Shown here: positions 9,101 through 10,365 of the stretch, piece by piece | How positions within the stretch are numbered: position 1 is the first letter of the stretch | How the letters are laid out: each line of letters starts with the position of its first letter | Source: an uncultured Porphyromonadaceae bacterium | GTDB taxonomy: Bacteria; Bacteroidota; Bacteroidia; Bacteroidales; Muribaculaceae | DNA length: 10,365 nt | Assembly (NCBI GenBank): GCA_946183895.1 | Contig: CAMHDX010000015.1 | Location: 1 to 10,365, forward strand | Direction of reading: 5' to 3' | Program-made: the position numbers and the translations under genes | The notes under the pieces: model-generated | Told to the model about the DNA's origin: nothing | The model's input: the letters and a program-made list of their open reading frames with translations, nothing else | The model's database searches: none

Positions 9101-10157
9101 GGAGAACGTCTTCGGTGTTTCCAAGGTGTTCAACACCGTCAAGAGCAAGGAAGGTTTTGCCATGAACAGTGGCACCAAGTGGACCACAAGCGGCCTCGAA
9201 AAAATGGAGGTGGGCAAACTCTATAAGATTAAGAATAAGAACGACGTCAACGTCATCTTCACCGGCACAATGATTGACACGCGGACAACCGAACAAACCA
9301 TCTACCCTGAATGGAACTGGATTGGCCCGCTCTCAATCTACAACCTGAGTCTTAATGAGGCGTTTGCCGACTTAGTGCCGTCGAATGGCGATATCGTCAA
9401 GAGCAAGAGCCAAGTGGCATTCTACGACGGATACAAGTGGGAGGGCGACCTGACGGCTATCGTGCCAGGCGTCGGCTACTACTACTATTCGCAGAAGCCC
9501 AATGCGGTGTCGTTCCGCTACCCGACCATCGACCCGTCGGTATATAACGCTCCTGAAGTGATGAAGGCTCCGGCCAACCTGCCGTTCACGCCGCTTGATC
9601 ACCACCAGTTCAGCGACAACATGAACGTGGTGGCACGGGCCATGAATGGCGACGTGGAAATGGACAACCTCTGCATTGCCGCCTTTATCGGCGACGAGTG
9701 CCGTGGCGTGACCACAGCCACCACCGACGGCCTGTATCTGCTTACCGTGGCTGGAAATGCCGAGGAAACCGGCCAGGTGGTGCGCTTCGCAACCATCTAT
9801 AATGGTGAGGTGGTTTGGTTCAACGAAGAGTTGCAGTGGGTGAGCGACTGGATTTATGGCAACCTTGACGAGCCACAAATCTTCACCCTCGAGACTTCGG
9901 GCGTCGACAACCTGAATGCCGATGCCACCGGAATCAAGATTACCCCCACGGTTATCGTCGATGTGGTGAACGTCAGCGCCGGCGACCTGCTCAAGTCGGT
10001 GATGGTCTACTCAGCCAATGGCAAACTTCTGGAGAGCGTCACGCCAAACGACAACCAAGTGACTCTGAACTTGAGCCACTTAATCGACGGTGTGTACTTC
10101 GTGGAGGCTCGCACCTACAGTGGAGCACGCGCCGTGAAGCAGGTTATTAAACGATGA
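81..10157 (+). CDS. Giant secreted multidomain LamG/FN3/Ig surface protein with type IX secretion sorting domain
   Basis: This 3,358-residue protein has a Sec signal peptide and a C-terminal type IX secretion (Por) sorting domain, so it should cross the inner membrane by Sec and the outer membrane by the type IX system, ending on the cell surface or released. The ATG at 81 was chosen because it gives a clean signal peptide. The in-frame TTG at 24 lies inside the -7 promoter box and would put 19 charged residues ahead of the signal. Domains in order: unrecognised aromatic-rich region (residues 26–317), three FN3-like domains (318–626), a split regulatory-like fold carrying a nested LamG (630–1083), two further beta modules (1084–1314), an unassigned central region (about 1324–1950), Ig/FN3-like segments (about 1954–2197), a split SbsA-type Ig domain carrying two LamG domains (2198–2754), a BACON-like domain (2755–2855), C-terminal repeats (2867–3255) and the sorting domain (3273–3358). 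No enzyme motif was recognised. A binding or adhesion role is inferred from LamG, FN3 and Ig content only; ligand unknown. Confidence 0.95.
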   Translation: MRRNHFFILSALTAIMLLVPLSGWAISGTFSDPGGGTYWGNVYVSSISSGKSYGWCTGDSEDAKMNEFRGFECSNNGKVTTQNPWFFFKFRYNKKQSKDYDYKSSTQDIYVMLHDGTLHKILSAGSSWSQTDKSWGLVNCSWDGEWFYVRFAPNERGIREVGAMQVESSSYYYQSNFWHSDYWFYIHARYLKGIDFGDMSRAREAKIEWTAPDKVKVSADNSWLPSSIGNGVFNFTFNAAYNASVYVPSTGKTYSTATFSAKNRGTGSAELKVPLGQDFTVNVTRNTQTSFTFEVGGDVSQNLNENATQSMSFTGTISSLTAHPNQVEGNVVLQWTSDQKSDDGEYQVYRTELNESGGYEGNRTQVGTTKSSPFTDNASKGLALGKYYRYEVFQKKNSWGNVNIPSNPEPLTVVSAAEVRTSTVPVIPLHLVQDTAVTDAVKMEWEFGNVPKNENDITFKVHRIEPGGTITRNYLDVTVPRTAGKASFSDEKPASICSNYGYYLQLDLADNKVHLYSDTVYAHVTGTTTITSIDVTKGTAGNDVIIKWKAHQVGTTATLYDVQRRFIGSDDWLSVYQTEGTNSMYSYTDNTVEPGRYYEYRVIAYISDCDGGGHAVSNTMRDVGFCRASGVVSGRVQFDTGTAVNDVRVTLSRESDPTSERSSHSRSVLDAGNAITLTNIGNVVAQGKPFTLQFFVRPEGTGTMTLSDFPKKLQLDYNSSNGLFDVKLGDMVMGTIPANEFSQVSLISDATNLTTYITGNSRAANDTTAAPQQMPYIFDQQVEFYESGNSFDGWTLSQQGGDTGWIINGDNAFQTSYLELTAYKDFPITDPMVGSAVVASVTMSSPWGAKTMNVAALCLDADNNTIDTYTICNDLSQHGDWKTYTTEFTIPEGTKNIRYRIIAKDGPSWRGYYGPCFKDMTLAVDVSPVFNGNWVLMPDFRGNVDEMRLWNRALTEEQIDKDADRYISGETEGLKAYITFDEGLEEYAFDSSLTNGVPNGHHATVGANTRPSDVIPTEKQLSSYGITNESGEYEIRGIPFTGSGTRYSVYPTKGIHSFSPTSRSAFIGGTSLTINNCDFTDVSSFKVSGTIRYSGTTIPVDSVSFYVDGTPCNKNDKLIYSDADGNYEISVPIGSHYIEARRQGHTFEGAGRYPADTDETYEFLSDTHLDFYDNTLVILAGRITGGQTEGEKPLGYGVSENTIGQAVITLTPLDHPQRMLNAMQQVNGTTIEWVANPENMEVEGASNDINSNAYRAGGNSDDVKYIIITTDAKTGEFSAKVPPIRYMVESVKFPNNSELDNDEKFMNIPAINLTNANDTIIPDTIYTATNDPLPLFKCNKKLMLTYRSNPVIDITQAGMPAGVFGTDTITVRDAGEDIKLPIYDYNETTGKVTYNYRYPIFQLGRSYNFKVRAYEPYHNNDPGATRALYTDMLRDSVITFGNELGEAALIVAEDQIIDGHEVKRGDMARLDPEQVQLDSVGEGTYKWIAGIPSLNAPYTRNMNASMVIEGQTKLWSSEGLTAIISGVVPTGNNFITAGPSHVQMVLRDPPGDGSSATWATDSVTSDYTYTVRGVHNNTELGVDIRTSLEFDILTGTAFFGKMTYNTVIGENQVSWKYDVNKTWDNHTSVTYTNSQSTSTSSTIDYVGRDGDVFIGYSTNYIIGAADKVGIFKQDDGSWAVGMQETMAMDEKFNTHFEYSQNYIETTLFYNVTRTRNTMLKHINSMSEIEENPAVPTYYTFLTADDPNYGTSNNDKKAWGAEAKNGFEGPSYYARFPVGYEGCDSVLWCNEIIDKWKQTLADNEEDKLKAFNDAKYKIGNESFERGVTVTNSSGTSSKEVHNSTEVFSTGLAYRGKNGFLLDKMGAIIISNTDIGYHQTKYDVDETTKSERFSYTLNDTQRGNAHTVDVFESPRGWSTIFRTRGGQTRCPYEGETRTKYFNEGTLLDYATMKSDNPHIYIPVRNLVDIPAGQDAQLQVVFSNDSETHEWLTSAVVYVDALSNPDGLQIFMDGEPLVNGTEMWIEYGAPITKTLTIRQSDNSILDYNDIKFMLANSCKPEKWIYETASFSAHFVPAAPDVTLKLDKNILNLASVVSGDQLVATISDINRMFTGLKGVRLKYRFAGDSRWVTAHEWVTDEKYLTEGRETETQSILKNDKPNITYNLELPNIDGNYVVVAESMCEYGNKEYVATTPEQTVIRDTRGPKLLGQAYPNTGILTPTDDIRIKFNEDIRESYLTKDENFFITGSLNDAQVSHDVSLQFNGNPVATDAYLPISNTSFAASLWLKRKGAGTIIEHGTEGNSLNVAVDNDGHVSVSIDNTTITSTETIPADKWVFLAMNYVKAAGGYDNNLSMILAEDANETMLFDEVIVPDYNANGRLTLGRGFTGMMHELVLWNKNNPTRAMLAAKDEVVAPYMPGLAGYWKMNEGNGTTVTDYARARNMHMDTESWNVENTNLAAHLDGKHVIKIPTGTISPRSTDSYVVETWFRGEKNKNARATLLSITDCMSIGFDYDNSMILHLYNDTLSSYTSNGLPIVLTNVDYCDGNWHHVALNVHRGVSAVLYIDGKAVKTIAEQQVPAAAGDYLYVGAIVKRNADNEQLLEETHHFTGDIDELRIWNAACDGTSVVANRYNQVDTAQVAGLVAYYPMERHVLDANGNIITEFSVNNMAPQVDRYGLAQAIATGVTQAATAPALRTAPLKQNLEFDFTASNNEIYINLNTLPSRMQGNLLTFIVKNVRDMQDNLSEAITWSAVVDYGTLEWDQEVITVEKDRLSEVVLHADLRNKGRESGRYNISGLPTWITPSTTTGVLGTNEWESIAFTVGADAPVGTHMVYAYAINEDDISSPLLFHVTVSGNDPLWTVDPTQFESSMNIIGQIYFDDKICTNTNTKIAAFIDGTCCGLASPKLVSSRDAYFVNLTVYGLQDITQIKPITFRIYDAEKGVILGNITTTYKGEPLQINYQPNGIFGDYNTPVAWHPSDVIEQQSFLSAGWNWISLYVQPEPGHDDLENVFGVSKVFNTVKSKEGFAMNSGTKWTTSGLEKMEVGKLYKIKNKNDVNVIFTGTMIDTRTTEQTIYPEWNWIGPLSIYNLSLNEAFADLVPSNGDIVKSKSQVAFYDGYKWEGDLTAIVPGVGYYYYSQKPNAVSFRYPTIDPSVYNAPEVMKAPANLPFTPLDHHQFSDNMNVVARAMNGDVEMDNLCIAAFIGDECRGVTTATTDGLYLLTVAGNAEETGQVVRFATIYNGEVVWFNEELQWVSDWIYGNLDEPQIFTLETSGVDNLNADATGIKITPTVIVDVVNVSAGDLLKSVMVYSANGKLLESVTPNDNQVTLNLSHLIDGVYFVEARTYSGARAVKQVIKR
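156..1031 (+). other. Unrecognised aromatic-rich N-terminal region of the giant protein
   Basis: Residues 26–317 match no family I can name. Aromatic clusters stand out: WFFFKFRY near residue 85 and a Tyr/Trp/Phe/His run around residues 171–190. The second half (about 235–317) alternates polar and hydrophobic residues and reads like a beta sandwich. With no helix-rich or coiled-coil pattern it is probably all beta. It could be a binding head exposed at the protein's free end, since type IX cargo is anchored or processed at the C-terminus; that role is inference. Confidence 0.5.
1032..1958 (+). other. Three consecutive fibronectin type III-like domains
   Basis: Three modules of about 100 residues share the FN3 pattern of an early Trp strand (VVLQW, VKMEWEF, VIIKWKA), a middle Y/FxVxR strand (YQVYR, FKVHR, YDVQR) and a late YxYxV/L strand (YYRYEVF, YGYYLQL, YYEYRVI). 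Approximate limits are 1032–1337, 1338–1658 and 1668–1958. FN3 modules in secreted bacterial proteins usually act as spacers or binding modules. The middle copy is the most divergent. Confidence 0.7.
1968..3329 (+). other. Regulatory-like Ig fold split by a LamG domain that is itself split by a jelly-roll insert
   Basis: The opening half of a carboxypeptidase-regulatory-like domain (GVVSGRVQF then VRVTLSRE) is at 1968–2054. Its closing half, with TNESGEYEIRGIPF and a Tyr strand, appears only at 3144–3329. Between them is a LamG-like domain: an N-terminal half (ITLTNIGN, FTLQFFVRP) at about 2070–2400 and the typical tail GNVDEMRLWNRALTEEQI with LKAYITFDEG at about 2859–3110. The LamG is in turn interrupted at about 2406–2858 by some 150 residues resembling a carbohydrate-binding jelly roll (GWTLSQQ near 793, then WKTYTTEFTIPEG near 881). 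LamG and jelly-roll modules commonly bind glycans or proteins; the ligand here is unknown. Boundaries are by eye. Confidence 0.65.
3330..4020 (+). other. Two further regulatory-like/Cna-B-like beta modules
   Basis: The first module (about 3330–3600) shows the usual pattern: FKVSGTI, a strand with VDSVSFYVDG, then SDADGNYEISVPIGSHYIEA. The second (about 3603–4020) starts LVILAGRITGG, has AVITLTPL, carries an insertion of roughly 60 residues, then continues TDAKTGEFSAKVPPIRYMVE. In secreted proteins such domains are stalk or spacer folds. The second copy is more divergent and its limits are uncertain. Confidence 0.6.
4050..5930 (+). other. Large central region of unassigned fold
   Basis: About 630 residues match no domain I can name. 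Landmarks are FKVRAYEPYHNNDPG (about 4307–4350), LRDPPGDG (residues 1546–1553), a Ser/Thr-rich stretch followed by DYVGRDGDVFIG (4968–5045), a Lys/Glu-rich probably helical stretch IIDKWKQTLADNEEDKLKAF (5451–5510), and a second Ser/Thr-rich stretch starting VTVTNSSGTSS (5556 on). The frame is continuous, with no composition break or stop. It could be the functional core of the protein, as the flanking modules are generic binding or spacer folds; that is inference. Confidence 0.5.
5940..6671 (+). other. Ig-like and FN3-like segments preceding the split Ig domain
   Basis: The first part (about 5940–6300) begins HIYIPVRNLVDIPAG and ends SFSAHFVP, with alternating strands typical of an Ig-like beta sandwich. 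The second (about 6315–6671) has a GVRLKYRFAGDSRW strand and the GNYVVVAESMCEYGNKEY strand typical of FN3-like folds. Both assignments rest on strand pattern alone. Confidence 0.4.
6672..8342 (+). other. SbsA-type Ig domain interrupted by two tandem LamG domains
   Basis: The first half of an SbsA-type bacterial Ig domain (DTRGPKLLGQAYPNTG, then DIRIKFNEDIRESYL) lies at about 6672–6830. The expected closing half, with LEFDFTASNNEIYINL, LLTFIVKNVRDMQDN and ITWSAVV, appears at about 8160–8342. Between them are two LamG-like domains, about 6831–7430 and 7440–8090. Each has the WLKRK or WFRGE strand, a conserved DKWVFLAMNY or GNWHHVALNV strand, and the tail GMMHELVLWN or GDIDELRIWN, followed by GLAGYWKMNEG or GLVAYYPMER. 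LamG domains typically bind glycans or proteins; none shows a catalytic signature. Confidence 0.7.
8343..8645 (+). other. BACON-like beta domain
   Basis: Residues 2755–2855 carry YNISGLPTWITPSTTTGVL followed by ESIAFTVGADAPVGTH and a final VTVSGN strand. The LPxWI...sG.l...I.fTV.....G pattern is that of BACON/Ig-like domains of Bacteroidota glycan-active and surface proteins, which are mostly spacers and sometimes carbohydrate- or mucin-binding. A related NEW3-type Ig domain is an alternative. Confidence 0.5.
8679..9845 (+). repeat. C-terminal repeat block, order A1–W1–W2–A2
   Basis: This is a protein-level repeat block that is diverged at the DNA level. Module A occurs at about 8679–8940 and 9621–9845. 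Both copies start with Met-Asn followed by Ile or Val, and share a central IAAFI..(T/E)C.G motif (IAAFIDGTCCG at residue 2890, IAAFIGDECRG at 3199) and a later strand pair. Module W occurs in tandem between them, at about 9039–9308 and 9309–9518. Both W copies share WNWI (residues 2991 and 3078), a Leu-x-x-x-Phe turn, VKSK, KW and a Gly/Lys-x-x-Tyr strand. Comparable blocks sit just ahead of type IX sorting domains in many Bacteroidales surface proteins; their function is unknown to me. Confidence 0.75.
9897..10154 (+). other. Type IX secretion system (type A) C-terminal sorting domain
   Basis: The last 86 residues match the Por/type IX type A sorting pattern: an SGVDNL lead-in, VVNVSAGDLLKSVMVYSANG, a VTLNLSHLIDGVYFVEA strand and the basic end AVKQVIKR. 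This domain directs cargo through the outer-membrane type IX translocon and is normally cleaved, with attachment to A-LPS or release. Its place at the extreme C-terminus shows that the gene is complete at its 3' end. Confidence 0.92.
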
Positions 10158-10365
10158 AACGACAACTTCTAATAGTTATTTTAACTTTGCTGACCGCTAC
10201 CATGGGTCATGCCGCCGACATTGTCGTCGACGGTGTGACCTATGTGTGGTCGCAGAACGAACGGGGATATATAGCCACCGGATGGGACGAGGAGACACCC
10301 ATCCAGTCGCTTCACATTCGCGGCACAGTCAACGGACTGGATGTCGTGGGAATCGCCAATTACGC
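10154..10365 (+). CDS. Secreted protein, N-terminal part only; likely BspA-type leucine-rich-repeat surface protein
   Basis: The ATG at 10154–10156 overlaps the stop of the giant gene as ATGA, suggesting translational coupling and co-transcription. Seventy codons are visible before the right edge. Residues 1–20 or 1–21 form a signal peptide: MKRQ, a hydrophobic core LLIVILTLLTATM, and GHAA, cut after Ala20 or Ala21. The mature start DIVVDGVTYVW and later SLHIRGTVNGLDVVGIANYA resemble the first segment of BspA-type (LRR_5) proteins, in which strands such as VNGxxVxxIxxxAF repeat. The next residue expected would be Phe, but the window ends there. Such proteins are surface-exposed and can mediate host or bacterial binding. 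The family call is tentative because no complete repeat is visible. Confidence 0.8.
   Translation, partial: MKRQLLIVILTLLTATMGHAADIVVDGVTYVWSQNERGYIATGWDEETPIQSLHIRGTVNGLDVVGIANY

Noticed and set aside
10100..10153. Search for a terminator or intergenic promoter between the two genes
   Set aside because: There is no intergenic space; the genes overlap by four bases and no stem-loop with a T-run or TAnnTTTG element is seen here.
81..10157. Possibility that the giant frame is several genes joined by sequencing error or readthrough
   Set aside because: The frame is uninterrupted for 10 kb, with one signal peptide at the start, one sorting domain at the end and no internal signal or sorting sequence.
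10182..10189. TAACTTTG, a second match to the -7 promoter consensus
   Set aside because: It falls within the hydrophobic core codons of the second gene's signal peptide, has no -33 box about 19 bases upstream, and would make a transcript lacking the ATG at 10154. The later ATG at 10202 would lose the signal peptide.

Overview
The window is almost entirely one giant gene. A single open frame of 3,358 codons (81–10157) encodes a predicted secreted, multidomain surface protein of very roughly 370 kDa. A second gene starts at its stop codon through an ATGA overlap and runs off the right edge. Three features point to a Bacteroidota host, most likely order Bacteroidales: a TAnnTTTG-type -7 promoter element at the left end, an A-rich leader with no Shine-Dalgarno, and a C-terminal type IX secretion (Por) sorting domain on the giant protein. 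The G+C-rich coding sequence would fit Muribaculaceae- or Prevotellaceae-like gut or oral lineages, but the window alone does not settle the family.

Layout of the giant protein, N to C: signal peptide (81–155); an aromatic-rich beta region I do not recognise (156–1031); three fibronectin-III-like domains (about 1032–1958); a carboxypeptidase-regulatory-like Ig fold whose sequence is split by a LamG/concanavalin-like domain that is itself split by a carbohydrate-binding-like jelly roll (about 1968–3329); two more regulatory-like/Cna-B-like beta modules (3330–4020); a large central region without a recognisable family (about 4050–5930); an Ig-like and an FN3-like segment (5940–6671); an SbsA-type Ig domain split by two tandem LamG domains (6672–8342); a BACON-like beta domain (8343–8645); a symmetric A1–W1–W2–A2 block of C-terminal repeats (8679–9845); and the sorting domain (9897–10154).

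No catalytic signature was seen. The architecture suggests a large cell-surface or released adhesin/binding protein, exported by Sec and then by the type IX system. The downstream partial gene also has a signal peptide and begins like a BspA-type leucine-rich-repeat surface protein, so the two may form a translationally coupled pair of secreted proteins. The minus strand shows only shadow frames. The most notable points are the doubly nested domain insertion (with an A+T-richer inner domain), the second LamG-in-Ig insertion later in the same protein, and the unassigned central region with its two Ser/Thr-rich beta stretches.
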